Source: Armillaria gallica (lineage: Eukaryota; Basidiomycota; Agaricomycetes; Agaricales; Physalacriaceae). From it: DNA of 64,000 nt. Below are positions 9,546 to 27,547 of the stretch, piece after piece (position 1 is the first letter of the stretch; every line of letters starts with the position of its first letter). A model generated the notes under the pieces. It was not told the origin of the DNA. It did no database searches and saw only the letters and a program-made list of their open reading frames with translations. A program made the position numbers and the translations under genes. The DNA lies in contig JBANDB010000009.1 of assembly GCA_037576215.1 (NCBI GenBank), forward strand, positions 2,232,001 to 2,296,000. Reading direction: 5' to 3'.

Positions 9546-12473
9546 TCAGAGCAGAGAAGAACCCAACCACGGTGAAATTATTGATGTTAACACTAGGGAT
9601 AATGATATGCGATTATGCGAAACGTCCAGAGTACAAAATCGATGCAGTATTTCTAGTTCCATGCGTATTGCGCGTATAGACCCATTATTTCGTTCAAGTT
9701 CCACAGCGCTGTACGTCGATACATCAGTTGTTTGGTACACCTTGTCCGTTTGAACAGTATTCAAAGTCTCCAACAGCTGAGCTTCTATAAAATCGATGAA
9801 GACAAAGTCAATCAGCGTGTCATTTGACACATTGGGCGGATTGGAGGCAATGAAGTCGGGAACATCGTAGAATGGAAGTGGGATATGAAGTGTATCGTCA
9901 CCAACACCCGGGCAGGACTGAGCGGGTATAAGTATGAAGAAAGGCAGAGAGAATGTTGAGAGACTTACATCCGTCGTGACGTATCCCAAGTTCAAAGCAT
10001 CTGTAACATAGTCATTACGTCTTCCCAGTTGTGTATACCTTCGATCCATCTCGCTTAGCCACTCCATATACGTTGCTCGTACGTCGCCCAATCCATACAA
10101 CTGCTCGTCTTTCTCCAAGCTCCTCCTGTTCGATGCGCCATTCTGATTCAGAGCGTGGACGGTTTGTAGTGCGGCAGAGAGGGCACCCCAGGAATGTAAA
10201 AGAAAGTATCTGTGAACGGAGTGGCAGTCAGCCGGTCATTCTTGTCGAATGTTCCGGAATAAATATCGAAACGTTGTGAGCCGGAGTTTATGACCACGTA
10301 GTTTGGAATGTCAGCACGACTGTTGTTAAGAGACAACGCGTACGGTGTGGCCTGAGCAGTTATTCAGAACCTTGAGCGTTGCATAAGGAAGAGATCATAC
10401 TAATTCAGCAAAAAGAGACAGCAGGGAACCGTTGGAAGGGTAAGGAACCCTATATCACCGCAGTTGTAAGTATACTGGAATGTTATCACCGTGATGGCAT
10501 ATGGATAAAGCTTACTGGGTCAGTGTATAATCCTGTGGAGCTGTTCCATACGTGAACCCGAGATCGAAGTCGACGAACAGTTGATTCAATCCTGCGGTGA
10601 TTTCTTGCCCTTTTGTCGTATCGAACGAAGACATATCACTTTTAGTGTGATACTTAGACACAGGTCAGTACAAATACCAATTATGACAGGCAGAGATTAA
10701 CCTCGTAGGTGACGCGATTATTATCCAAATAACGTCGACTGAAAGTAAGGTTCCCGGACTTATTCTGTTCTTCGAGCTTGAGACCTAGACGGGAAGAGAT
10801 TAGATACTCTAGGGTGATGTATCATGACTGACGTACTCATCCAGCCAATAGTTTCCATATATCGCCCGCTCTCCAATGACATGGACCGTCCGTCGAGTTG
10901 GACTGATAACTATTAGCGTTGCGACAACGGTTGATAAAAACAGAATGACTAACGGCAGTCTCGGATATGAGTGTGACCTAGCATCGTACACGTTAGCTTC
11001 TAGGCGCAAACAATCTGACATAAGAGAACACTAACCGCCGAGAATGATAATGGGTGTCGTTGGATGAACAGCGCGTACAGCATCAAACACGATGGGCCCT
11101 ATGACCAGGACACGAATCAGGATCGGAAATTCTGACAGAAAGCATCAAATAGCACCGACACTTGTCACGAGCAACAGGCATGTGTCTATCATGAGAATCA
11201 GCATGACGATTTATTGCGAAGTGGAGGATTAGACCTACCCAGCCAACAAGAAGAAGTCAGGCTCCTCTTGAATAGCTTCTAAGAACTTTGACAATCTGTC
11301 AAGAGTATGATCTTCGACGTAAGTATGGAAATAATTACCCATGGCTCGTTCACCATATCCTCTACCTTCTGAACTGTGGTGTTGTGATCATTCCCGGTGA
11401 AGTCGAATATAACTCCAAGAGCAGTGACTGATCGGCCTCTGGCATTATGACACGTTAGCAAAAAATTTCGCCGCCTTCCTAGTGAAGACTAACTAACTTT
11501 CGCGTCTTGAACTTGGCAAATCGATCTTAGAGTTGAAAGTGTCAATACATCCATCGCCATTGCTCGGATAATAATACTTACTACCTACAGGCACGTCGAT
11601 TGTTTTGTTATTCTGATCGGCAACGGTGATATTGACATTCGATGAAAGGTATCGTCCGTTAAGCTTCGGCGCTAAATTCTGATACCTGAATATTCCAGAA
11701 GTTAATTGTGGTACACGATCGGATTCAATTGGGCGGACGGACATGTCGAGGGTATCAGCATAAACATAAAGTTCATGGCTATGATTCGAATGTCAAAGAA
11801 GCGAAGACACAGTTAAAAAATATGCTTACTTTCCAATGGCCATAACATCATAAGGGAGTTGGGCTAAAAATTGAGTGGTCTGTTAAGTAAGCTTTGTTGG
11901 TACTTGAGCTCAGATGAAGACTTTTCATGCTAACCGCACGTCCGTCGACACCGCCAGGCGGATAGCCGTCAGATAGACCGGTACCTAAACAACACAAGTT
12001 TAGATATGTCCGTCCCGTGAAATTCTTTTCATACTCACCATCGTGTATGTCTCCGGAATCGACGAGTAAAATGTCCACGTCTTTTTCCTATGTACATACA
12101 AGCCATTAGGGAGAAAAAGGCAGATCATAGCACAGACTCACGATCGCTATCTCCTTCATACGTGCTACAAATGACGACAAGTCACCTAGATCGCCACTGG
12201 TGCCGCACCATATGAGCCAAGCCGGAGTGTTGACATTGTAACTTACCTGTAGTTAGGCTCCGGAAAAGACTCCTTTTGGTGACCAAGCAGCCATCCATGG
12301 GTGTCCGTCGTATGAATGATATTGATATCCCCCCATTCCAAGGGTCGAGACGGTGGAGTCAATGGAGACGACGGATTTGCTCTCTTACTGCGCCTATGGA
12401 CATGCCCATCGTCATCGCCGCAGCCCAAAGTGAGGGAAATCGCGGCACAGACAATAAGGGATCGAAACAGCAT
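9546..12473 (-). CDS. Secreted calcineurin-like metallophosphoesterase, 5'-nucleotidase family (yeast YHR202W/SMN1 type)
   Basis: Predicted two-metal phosphohydrolase, probably acting outside the cell or in the secretory/vacuolar lumen. The ATG at 12473 opens a signal peptide ([17 protein letters not shown]). Metallophosphoesterase motifs appear in order over successive exons: [10 protein letters not shown] (DxH), [11 protein letters not shown] (GD), GNHEL split by an intron near 11778-11830, a GHMP-like HMPVARDK, and GGHTHIRDC split by an intron near 10965-11040. The C-terminal part (about 10400-9546) matches the nucleotidase-type domain by length and context. It has about a dozen introns of 45-65 bases. 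The first donor is at 12246 (GTAAGT). The reading frames join without visible breaks. The last exon ends at 9546, but a further 3' intron cannot be excluded. Neighbour QNS1 is transcribed in the same direction. Substrate unknown; NAD-related nucleotides would be an inference only. Confidence 0.82.
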
Positions 12474-13021
12474 GGTGGAAATCGTACCGATGGGCCCAGC
12501 ATTGTTGGCGAACTTTATATGGCAGAGGACAGCCAAGACATCTGGAAGGAAAAGTTATTTTTACGTACGCGCCACGATCACGTGAATATAACTTTGTCGG
12601 TAGCTAGCTAGGATTCTCGCGATCGACATGTCTTGAGCCACTCATGTCTGACCTTTGGCGCTACCGTTTTCAACAATATATCTTGCGAAAACTACCACAT
12701 GTCTCGAAGAGTCTTCTGTTGTTGAAACATCTATTCCTTCGCTGTTTGAGATTCGAGACCTGGTCTTGGGCCATCTACCATAACTGTGCCAAGTTCTGTT
12801 TCTGGACAGGTTCAAGGGTTATAACTCACTCATATTCTGCACCTTGCGACCCTATTTGAAAGGAAGACTTCTGGACGACGTACCTACCTCACTGTAAGTA
12901 CAAAGGTGCTTATCTAACCTTCGGACTTCAAGCGCACGATGCGCGTCGATGATAGGCAAAGAATGGGTAGCCTTGTTACACACTTACACTTTAACAATTT
13001 CATTACATTTATTAAGCCAGC
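12474..13021. other. Intergenic spacer between phosphoesterase and QNS1
   Basis: This is the 5' side of the phosphoesterase gene and the 3' side of QNS1. No conserved reading frame seen. Confidence 0.5.
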
Positions 13022-16000
13022 TCACTCCGTCTTCGCCTTGTCCACGGAATGAGATCTATCTGGCAAGACAGCAGCGACATCGTCTATCTTTTTGAACTGC
13101 CAGGGGAATCGAGAGGGGTACAAAAATGGGCGCAGATCGAACCCTAAAAAAACAATCAATTTGTGGTTTTTTCGGAACTCGGAATAGGCTCACTATTATC
13201 GTCGGGACTATACGACTCCTAGGGGGACCATGAGTTGCGAAAAGGATCCGCGAGGAAGTGGACATACAGCATGATAAGACGGCGTCAATGTAGTCATCTT
13301 GTGACGGTTGCGGGCATGTTCGAAGAAGAAAAGCTTGACTTTTTCTGCAATCTAAAGAATGGCGTTTGTCAGACCAGATTCCTAGCCCCCTGATGGTGAG
13401 CATTCAGACCTGTACTGGAGACAAGAACGACCCCCATTCATGCACAAGTTTCGTGAACATACTATAGGGACCGCATTTCTCCACCTTGCGCAGTTTACCA
13501 AAAACAGATAGCTCGTCGTAGGTCATACCCATGTCGGCCTAAGAGATGCGTGAGCTTCAAGTAGCCAAATGTAAGAATGAATCTACCTCGTCAGCCTGTA
13601 CATAGTTCTCAGTAATTGGTTCTAGCTCAGCCGTAGGAACTGCATCCAAGAATCTGGTCGACGATTAGCATATCAATTAGGTCTGAGAAGGAGACGCATC
13701 TTACTTCGCCAAGATAGGCATGTCAAAGGAGTCTTGGGCGTAAGCTATGAATTTCTTTAGGTCGGTCTTACTGATACCTCCAATGGGATTGATATCGGCT
13801 AGAACAGGCTATGAAGTCATTGAAGAGTTACTGCTAGGAGGCTACACACCTGAAGAGCAGTCATACTTTGTAAAGTAGCCACGCAGACTGCGTAAAATAG
13901 TACCATGGATTAGACGTATTGCAAGAATGAGTGCGTCACAGTACCTTTCATCCACGTTGGCGCTTCCAAGGACCAGTAGTCCGCCGACACGTCCCCGAAC
14001 CCACGGAAGGAGTTGAGCGAAAAGATAGGCAATCACCATTCGCAGTCTGGCCTAGTAGACAGTAATTAGATAATGACGCGGTAGAGTGGAACTCTTCTCA
14101 CTTGTATGTTTTGTAATGCTAAATTCTCTGCACTGCTGCCACCATGAGCGCGGAACTGGGGCTTTACACCAGTAACGAAACCGAATAGATTTCGAACAGC
14201 TGTGACGAGAGAATCCATATTCAAGTCGATGTGATAACTGGAAAGGGTGAGATCTCGACGGACATAAGGGGTCGGTAAATTTAGTACCTTCCGATAGCAT
14301 CAGATAAATCTTTCGCTCGTTTACGAGTCTCTGCACTCGAGTTCTCAGTACCCATGTAACAAGTATGGAAGATTCTACTGCAAAATTCGCGTGGATCTGA
14401 AGGAATATACCCAGAGTCGGCGGGTTCTCCGACAATGCACCGGGCATCCGCGATCACCAGCTTATCTACACCAACATATAAGAAAGAGACCGGTGACGGC
14501 ACGTTATGACGGACCTGCTCTGCGCGCTGCCTCTGCAACAAGTCTGCACATGGAGAACACGATGACTGCAGTTGCACAACTGTCGATACCACCGCTCAAT
14601 GGTACAAAATACCCTTGCGTGCGTGATCGGCGTAGGTAGTCCCAAAGCCAACACGCAGGTCCCAAACTTTGAAAACCTGAGCTTTAGGATGGTTTGAACG
14701 AAACAGTACTCACGCGATCTCCTCTTCAGGTCGGTGGTACCTCACTTCGTAAGGGCGGGATGATAAAAATCCCACCATATCTTCGTCCCTCACCTCCTCA
14801 AATTTTCCCGCTGACAACGAGAAGGGAACTTCGATACGGTGATATCTTTCCGCGGAGGCCGCCTGCATGCTTCGACTGCTGATTGCACGGTGGCTGCGGA
14901 CATCCTCGATATCAATTGTTGCAGTTATAACTTCGACATCATTCAAAGAGAACTGGGATCCCTGGGCTACAATCCTGCCGTTGACAGCAATCATAGCGCA
15001 TCCGTCGTAATACAGTCGATCGCCATCGCATCCTTGTTGGTTTGCGTACAGATAAACGCCTCCTAACTAAATAGTCGTCAGTGAATGTTACCTTCTACAT
15101 GCAATCGAAGAAAACCTTTAATGTGGCCTCCTTTATTAACTCAACGCGAGTATAGAGTTTCCGGAGCTCGTGATGACTACCGCTCGCGTTGGTGAAAATT
15201 TCAACACCATCTAAGCCCATGAGAATATGGGGACTGATATTACCGACTTCAGAGAGACAAACAGCTGAGTGGAAGTGAACGGACCTAGCAGGGGTAAACA
15301 GCTCTTCACACAACTCCACCCCAAAACAAGTATCCGCCGTACTAACAACGGCATCTCCAAAAGGCACGGTAACCTCATTTGTTATCAGTCAGAGAACAGG
15401 ACAAGAAGAATCGAAATACCTGCGAAGTGACGGCCTGGATGATCCTCGGTAAGAAATGGTTCTCCCATTGCCTATGTTTCATCCATGGCGTAAAATATCG
15501 GAGTTCACGATAGTTTCCATTGTTGGCCAGCCACATTTTCGGCCTAATCAGAAGAATCTTTCTATCGTGGATGATCACCCTACAGTTATAGATAACGTTC
15601 TTGTGCACGACGGGCCTAGTTTCGTTTGAGATCTGGAGGAGAGACTTGAATGTGACAAGGCTTACATTCCTAAGTCGCACACGATTCCCATGGCCTCTTC
15701 CGATGCCAAAATCTTTGCCAAGACTTCCCAGGAATGCAGAACCGTGTCGCCTGCGAAAGATAAACCAGCGTCAAATCATTGATAATGGAATCATACCTTC
15801 GAGAAAATGATCCAGACACCCATATCCACTGAAAACAGTCAATACCTCATCGTCACAGCTGACTATATGCGCACGGTATCTCAAGCTCTGGTCCCACTCT
15901 CAGTGTTGCGCCCCGACTCTTGGCAATAGCGATGCTGGATATGATTCTCTCAAAGTTTCCCTGACGCGCTCAATTAGATGATGATAAGAGATACGGCCCA

Positions 16001-16174
16001 TTATTGCAGACGTTACTTGAAAATCAAGGGCCCATTGGTTGAGTGAACTGGAGGATATGAATATTGGACGGAGTAGAAGATCACAGCAATTTGACTAACC
16101 ATCTGCAATAGAATGAGAGCAATCAACAAGCTTTAGAAGGATACTTACGTTGCGAGTGTGATGAGGTGACCCAT
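13022..16174 (-). CDS. QNS1: Glutamine-dependent NAD+ synthetase
   Basis: Converts deamido-NAD to NAD+ with ATP and glutamine, the last step of NAD synthesis, in cytosol and nucleus. Start ATG 16174 (MGHLITLAT, donor GTAAGTATCC directly after); stop TGA 13022-13024. The N-terminal nitrilase/glutaminase domain shows [16 protein letters not shown] (catalytic Glu, split by an intron near 15827-15870), [14 protein letters not shown] (catalytic Lys region), [13 protein letters not shown] (catalytic Cys), then [16 protein letters not shown]. The C-terminal synthetase domain shows the PP-loop [12 protein letters not shown], then [28 protein letters not shown] and the [12 protein letters not shown] tail. 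There are many introns of about 50 bases. Every motif of the bifunctional eukaryotic enzyme is present and no break was seen. It is divergent from RGP1, with 367 bases between start codons. Confidence 0.93.
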
Positions 16175-16541
16175 ATGGACGGAACGAGAAGATAAACAGG
16201 GGATGAATCACTAACTACGCACCGGTTGAACCCGGTCCGGGTTTGTTTGGAGCAGACTCGTTTGGTCAACTGACTGTACAGCTTGCCTTCCGATTCCACG
16301 ATCTTCGAGCTACGGCGCCTGAAAGCGTCCTCTTACTTCCGGACACCACCATTGAACGGTGCGTGTACAAGGCATATCTACTTCCAAGTTAAGGACATGC
16401 TGGGCTGAAATGCCCTTGCTGGTATACGTGGCACTGTCGGAATTTATACTAGACAGGAAATATCTTCGTGCGTGTCAAGAATAGATTTTCCAATACAATA
16501 TTTAACATTGCAATCTTTCCAGTATCGTGGCATTACCAGAT
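16175..16541. promoter_or_regulatory. Divergent intergenic region, QNS1 / RGP1
   Basis: The 367 bases between the two start codons must hold both promoters. No TATA box or known operator could be assigned with confidence. Confidence 0.4.
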
Positions 16542-19402
16542 ATGACAACGTCATCCAACGAGCCCGACGCAGCTTTGCGAATCACCGTTACTCCTTCTCA
16601 GTCATCATATTTCGCTGGAGAACCATTCGCGGTGACGATAACCTTCACCAATACGCACTCTCCAGAGGCACCAGTACAGCCCAGATCAGCTTCCCATACC
16701 CACAAGAAAGGAGCCCATTCAATAAGCTCTGCACCCATTTCTCGACCGCCAACATCGCCTGGTATCCGTACTCCAAATCCATTCGTTCCTAAACGGACAC
16801 GTAGGGGAGATGCTCTTCCCTCGAGAAAAGGTCTCATTGGTCACAGCATTGGGCCCCGGGGATCTGATACACTCCCTGACTTGATTGAGCAACGGCGGAA
16901 ACGATTACTGGCAAAGTCATTGTCTGTTGCCATTGCTCCCCACGAACTCGAAGACGAACTTGCCGACATTCCCAGGTCCGCATCGTTTCTCCAGCGTGGA
17001 TTCGATGATGGGCCCTATATAAGTATGTCGCGGTCTTAGTCTTTTGGTACATTGTTACTCACACTTCCCAAGGTCCTACGTCTCCGAACGTTCCCTCGCC
17101 TCTTTCCCGGTCAGATACACTACCCCTTGCGGCGAACCATCCCCATGCACGGAAGGATTCCTTGCTTGACGGACAACTGTCCCTTCGTGAAATGACGTCC
17201 CCGACGAGCGTATCTTCTCCCTACACGCCAACGTCTTCCACCTCGACATTTTCCCTAGTCCTTGATCCAATAATAGAATCAACGGGAACGCCCTACCCCC
17301 CTGCTCCGTCCGTTTCGTCTCCGCGAATAGAAACGCCGTCTTCACATCTCCCGTCAAACGCTGTTCACGCGTATCCGTCATCCTATCGTCCCTCCCGTCG
17401 TCCTGCGCAAATAGGACTGGGCCAGCCTCCACCGGACACTAGGCTCCGTATCCCGCCCCGAACTGCATTTTCATCCACTTTTCCACAGACAAACACCGAA
17501 TTAATACTTTACTCATACGTCCAGCTGGCAGGTTCGCTAATGATCACAACGACACCTACCTCATTGGAGCAAACACAGACCCTCAACTCCTTACGATCCT
17601 CTCTTCTCAGGCGCCCTGTCGTTGGCGGAGGAAGTATGGATATTACTTCTTCGCAGAACTTACGTCCCCGTAACCGGCGCGCGCATAGTCGCTCATCGTC
17701 TATATCTTCAGGGATAATGTCTCTTCTTTCCCCTTCTCCGTCGACTCCGCACTTTCCCTCGACCCCAGGCCCATCATCTGGAAGTCTACACATACGGACA
17801 CCTTCAACGTCCTCGCCCCTTTCCCCTTCTTCTTCCTGGATGGGATTCGGCCCGATCGAAGACATCGATCCTGATACGCCTCTCCCCATCATTGAAATTC
17901 AACCTGTGATGTTAGCTGTGGACCTGTCCTTGTTGCCTGGCGAGTCAAGAACCTGTATGCCTCCCTTGTTCGGTTCTGTTGTTGTTTCTGACTGGAATAC
18001 AGATACGTATACTGTTTCACTACCTTCCAATCTACCGCCGACGTTCCGAGGCCGGTCATTTAAATTCTCATACGAGCTAACGGTAGGTACATGCCGTGCG
18101 GGAAGCACGAGTTCAAACAGTATCAGTCGGGTGATGAAAGTGCCAATCAGGATGTACAATAACGTTCAGGGTAAGCAGCTCTGTTAATCATCTTTTATCT
18201 GAAACAAACTCACAAGGACCTAAAGTTGGTCGTGTGCCACGTCCGTACGATCTGTTGTGGCCAGTCAAGACCCGGATAGATATCAGCGGATCTGTAGTGG
18301 AAGACACGCAGCTGCAGAAAAAGGCAAAGGCGGGTACAGGGTCACTTGAGGAAGTGAAAAGCTATGCGCGTCATCTTCTGCTTTCAATACCTGATGCAAA
18401 TATCAACGGCGCCAGGATCAAGATGCCTCCGGAAACAGTTGGCGGAGGGAGAGAATGGCGTCGGCACTATTCACAATCAGAGGAGGGCTCCGGAGGGCTA
18501 ACAGGGTGCAGAGAAGCCGTAGAAATCTTGACACGAATTCCAAAGAAAGGTGGGCGCGCTCTAATACTGTCACCAGGCACCACTAAAAGCCCCTTGTTCC
18601 TCTAGCTTCTTACGATGTCACCAAAGACAGTGTCAAGGTTGCCGTTCTCACGTTTACAAAGTCTGCTTACCGATTAGGGGAAACTATTCAAGGTGTTGTA
18701 GAGTTGAACGAGCGGACAAGCCGATCAAGAGTTTTACAGATGTCTGCTATGCTTGAAACACAGGAACACCTTCCTTCGTCAATAGCTAGTCCGTCTAATT
18801 CCAGACACTTGCGGCGGGTTCACGCTGAATACCACTCCTCCTTCACTCTGTCCACGTTACGCACCACTTTTTCCCTTGACATACCATCTGATGGTAGCCC
18901 CGCTTTCCAAATCTCCATTGGCGACGATTTCCCCACCACACTGGGCGGGTTAGAGTGGAAGGTTCGGTTATGCTTACTAGTTTCTATCGCTGCGGAGTCA
19001 TCGCATGCAGGTAGCGAGGGTGTAAGGATGAAGAGTCTTGTCCGGGACGGGCCTGAAGGTGAATGGGGTGCCTCGTGGTGGGCTACAAAAAGCATTGCGC
19101 CCATGGAGAAACCCGTCGTACCCGCTCGTCCACCGCAGCCACAAGGATGGGCGGCATATTTAGCTGCATCTATTCTAGGAACAGGGGAGAATGAGTATCA
19201 CGATGGGGATGAAGAAGAGGTCGAAGTGATCGATGGTATAAAAGCAGATCCCGGTGGCGGAGTGGGGGTTGGAGTCGATTTTGGCGGCGGTCGTGAAGGT
19301 TGGAAGGCCGTCAAAGTTGAGACTGTTGAGTGTGAAGTGCCTGTCAAGGTATGGCCAGGAAATACGGCTTTCAAAGCTTTGGACGTCGTGTTTACGGTAT
19401 AA
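16542..19402 (+). CDS. RGP1: Rgp1 family protein (Ric1-Rgp1 GEF subunit for Ypt6/Rab6)
   Basis: In yeast Rgp1 and Ric1 together activate the Golgi GTPase Ypt6, in retrograde endosome-to-Golgi traffic. Four exons: 16542-17022, 17073-18170, 18217-18549 and 18606-19402, with introns of 50, 46 and 56 bases. I chose ATG 16542 (MTTSSNEPD) because the frame upstream only offers a GTG. The N-terminal arrestin-like strand region begins LRITVTPSQSSYFAGEPF. A long serine/proline-rich linker (residues about 200-430) is typical of fungal Rgp1. The conserved C-terminal part includes SYELTVGTCRAG, VPRPYDLLWPVK, SYDVTKDSVKVAVLTF and a final VKVWPGNTAFKALDVVF. About 900 residues, similar to other basidiomycete members. 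An acidic glycine-rich insertion lies near residues 830-870. Confidence 0.85.
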
Positions 19403-19619
19403 GCTTCATTTTTGCGGATTTCGCTTTTCTTACCTATAGGCTTGCGGATATTGTAACTGTATTTATCTACATTAAGTTATTATGTACCTGTATTTGCTCT
19501 CGCATTCAAAGCGCCTTTCGAACTCAGTCATACGGCATTCTGTCGGTTATTTTTTGGTGAAACGGTTAAAAATAGAACATCGGTCTTTCTCACACTCCTA
19601 CCAATACTAATACCAATAC

Positions 19620-20009
19620 CTACGCATTGCGACTATCGCGAACTTGGGTGTGAGAGCGAATCTGGCTAGTCGAACTGCACCCTCCTTTGAAAGCATCCTT
19701 GAAGCACCGGAGGGCGTCTGGACGACTCTGGAGAATGGTGCAGACCTTCCGCCCTTGCCGGGCGCATTCACGATCCACACCATCCAGTTCTTTTTCTAAC
19801 TGGAGAAATGGCGGGTGAGATCTATAATGATCTATTTATATATAGATATCATCCCGCGCTACAGCCGTACTTACCTTCAAATGCAGAGCTTTTACTAGGA
19901 CGCCACCACGTTTCGTGCCATTGGACGTACTATAGGCACCGATGTACTGCTCCTGGCGGACCGTAAAACTCAAGCTATAAAATGCGCTATTAGATGCCAG
20001 CTGCGCCAT
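19620..20009 (-). CDS. Small cysteine-rich protein, unidentified
   Basis: I do not recognise the family. Two exons give an intact 104-residue protein: 20009-19875 (ATG, MAQLASNSAF...), intron 19874-19800 (donor GTAAGTACGG, acceptor TTTCTCCAG), exon 19799-19620 ending in TAG. The junction keeps phase 0. Exon 2 carries four regularly spaced cysteines (C-x7-C-x11-C-x8-C) in a basic, helical-looking segment ending CFKDAFKGGC. There is no signal peptide, so a CHCH-like intermembrane-space protein is conceivable, but the spacing is not the usual twin Cx9C. Its ATG lies only 18 bases from the ATG of the divergent esterase gene, so the two promoters must overlap the opposing genes. Supported by splice signals and the open frame only. 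Confidence 0.45.
19976..19982 (+). promoter_or_regulatory. TATA-like box for the carboxylesterase gene
   Basis: TATAAAA lies 46 bases before the esterase start codon, a plausible core promoter spacing. It falls inside exon 1 of the opposing small gene. Confidence 0.4.
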
Positions 20010-20027
20010 CCTAGAATTCCGACCCTT

Positions 20028-22217
20028 ATGTTTCGCTTGGCTGTCTTTCTCAGCTTTCTCATTCTTCGGGTTTCATGCTATAATCCCGAGGTCACGATCT
20101 CCAACGGTACACTGCATGGTCTCGCCATCCCAAGTATGGGGCAAGAGGCATTTCTTAACGTACCTTACGCCCAGTCCATCGCTGGTGGAAACGTGCGTAC
20201 GCGTTCGTTTCATATTTCGTTATCTGTCGCACCGACTATGTAATTACTAGCGTCTCATGGTTTCTAAACCTCTGAACACGTCCTGGGACACCCCTCTAAA
20301 CGCGACTTCGTGGGGGAAAGCATGCCCAGGAGGGACTAATGCGCAATTCTTTGGTGTCGAAGAAGACTGCCTGCATATCAATATCATCCGGCCAGAAGAT
20401 GTATCCGACGGGGATGAACTGCCTGTCCTCTTGTGGATGTAAGTAGCCCGGTTTCGAGAATGATGACTTGGTTATACAAGAATTTTGCAGATACGGCGGG
20501 AACTGGTATGTAGGATCTGCAACAGATCCTCGCTTCAACGGAAGCTATATTGTACAACGATCGGTTGAGCTCGGAAAGCCTATTGTGCGTGGTGACTCTC
20601 AATCTGCATCGTTTCTGACGCGCCATTCGTCTTAGATCTTTGTTTCCGTCAATTATCGTCTTTCTGTTTTCGGGTTCCCGCTAGGAGAAGAATCTGCAGA
20701 TGCAAGTCTACTCAACCTGGGTATCCGAGATCAGGTAGGTGCCTACCAGGTTTTCCACCCTTTATGCCTTCTGACGCTTCGCTGTGACAGCGGCTTGCTT
20801 TGCAATGGCTACAGGATAATATATCCGCTGTAAGCCACAGATCCTCCTCTCTTGCGCCTGGAATTAACTCTCAAGTTTGTAGTTTGGCGGATCACCTAAG
20901 AAAGTTACGATCTGGGGGGAATCTGTCGGTGGAATCAGCGCCACTATACACATGGCCGCTTACGGCGGTCAAAATGAAGGTCTATTTCGGGCAGCCATCG
21001 TGGATTCAGGTGTCTTCTCCATAAGGAACGGGTCGGTTTCTTCTCAGGCCAGTCTTTGGAACTCTCGTAAGTTGTGTGATAGATTTGACTTCGATTTTTG
21101 CTGAAGATCTTTAGTCCTGAAAACTTCCGGTTGTAATAACTCATCCGACACAATTTCTTGCCTTCGCTCCATGCCGTTTGATGATCTGTATGCAGCCACC
21201 TTGAACGTAACCTACTGGCCACTCGAAGTCCCGGATCACGATTTCATCAAGGAGCTTCCGTACAAGGCACTGCAAGATGGAGATTTCTTCAGCGTTCCTG
21301 TAATAGTCGGCAATAATAAAGATGAAGCGACGTGTGAGTGCTCATATCTTCGAATTAGCGTTCCCTCTAATGGTGCCTATGCTAGTTGGCTTCAATCCTC
21401 CTCTTGGTGTGAATGACACAGATGCACTCCGGCAGGGCATCGCTAGTAAGGATCATCATATTCAAGAAACATGAACAACACTGATCAAGTTGTAGATGGC
21501 TTCGTAGACTTGAATCCCAGCAATGCAACTATCGACAAGCTACTATCGCTTTATCCCAATGTCCCGTCAGAAGGGTGCCCTTACGATACTGGGGAAGGTG
21601 TACTACCCTCTGGACTCATGGACAAGAGGTCTTACGCCATATGGACTGATAGCATTGTTGCCGGAACGCGACACCTACTTTCTCGAAATTCTTTGAGATC
21701 GCCCAGTTGGAGTTACAGGTTCCACCAGATTCCTCAAAATGGGACAATGGAGGCTGGTGTGGGTCACTTTCAGGAACTTCCATATGTGAGGCTACAATTA
21801 CACTCTCTGTAGCTGTCTATCTGATACACCGTTTGTCTAGATCTTTGGTGTCTTGGAACGAACGGAACGAACGCCGCTTGGTAACCGACCGGCAGACTTG
21901 GAAACTTCCAGACTGATGTATGTAGCTCTATTTCTCTGTAATGCTTGCTGATCATTGATAATTCATTTAGGCAGACATACTGGATTAATTTTGTTCACGA
22001 TCTTGATCCGAACGATGATAACGGTTAGAGGTTTCGATAACGAGGCACATTGATGCTGATATATTCCATAGCTTCGATTTTCTGGCCATCATATGACGTT
22101 ACAAACCCGCAGAACCTTGTATTCGTCAACAATCAAACTCAAGTGATTTCCGATACGTATCGTAAAGAGAAAGTTCAATTTCTCCAGGACATTGCACTCG
22201 GTAGAATTAAACATTAA
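20028..22217 (+). CDS. Secreted type-B carboxylesterase (alpha/beta hydrolase)
   Basis: Extracellular ester hydrolase of the carboxylesterase/lipase type-B family. It starts with a signal peptide ([17 protein letters not shown]). In order: [20 protein letters not shown]; the oxyanion-hole motif [26 protein letters not shown]; the nucleophile elbow GESVGG, where the common Ala after Ser is Val; an NNKDEAT acidic region; and [10 protein letters not shown] carrying the expected catalytic His. The last exon ends with ALGRIKH and TAA at 22215. About ten introns; examples are 20190-20250 (GTGCGT...ACTAG) and the one right after ELPY at about 21787-21840. No break was seen, and the length of about 530 residues fits the family. 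Substrate unknown. Confidence 0.85.
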
Positions 22218-22477
22218 TTAAATTAATGACTATATTATAATAATGTATATTATACTATTTGTGCCTCTCCTCTGCGGCGTAGTGACTCTCCGAATGTAAA
22301 TGTTAAGTACTACTACTTAAACGACCAGCGCAAGACCAGCGTCACCGCGGTGCTAAGCGTTTAAGCAAGACGCCACATCGGTGTTCTTCTATAACACCGG
22401 AGCACGTGCACAAACGGTTTCTTACCTGAGTCTGCGCGCTTCCCCTTTATTTCAACCTTCATCTCAGTGGCCAGAAC

Positions 22478-27184
<4,707 letters not shown>

Positions 27185-27547
27185 TCTTGTGGTTTATCAT
27201 TATTGTATTTCGTTACCTTACAGTGTTAACAGATTCCCTAGTCTACTTACAGTATCGGCTTCTTGTACTACTCTATCATGAAATCATACTTTTCTTCGGA
27301 AACACCTGTATCGTGGGCAGAGACCTGAGCGATTATGCTCCAAAATCAACATTTAGCGCTATGTCGAGCAGTCATTCACATGCAGCCTTCGCAACCCTTA
27401 CTCGACGGTTGCCATCATGCATGAGCACCGAAACTCCTTGATATATAAAACATCGCCACTCTGTTTATGGGGTGCTTCTTGCCATATACCCATGTTGGGG
27501 TGACTAATAATGTGTCTTTAAACCTCCCACCTCTACATTTAAATCAG

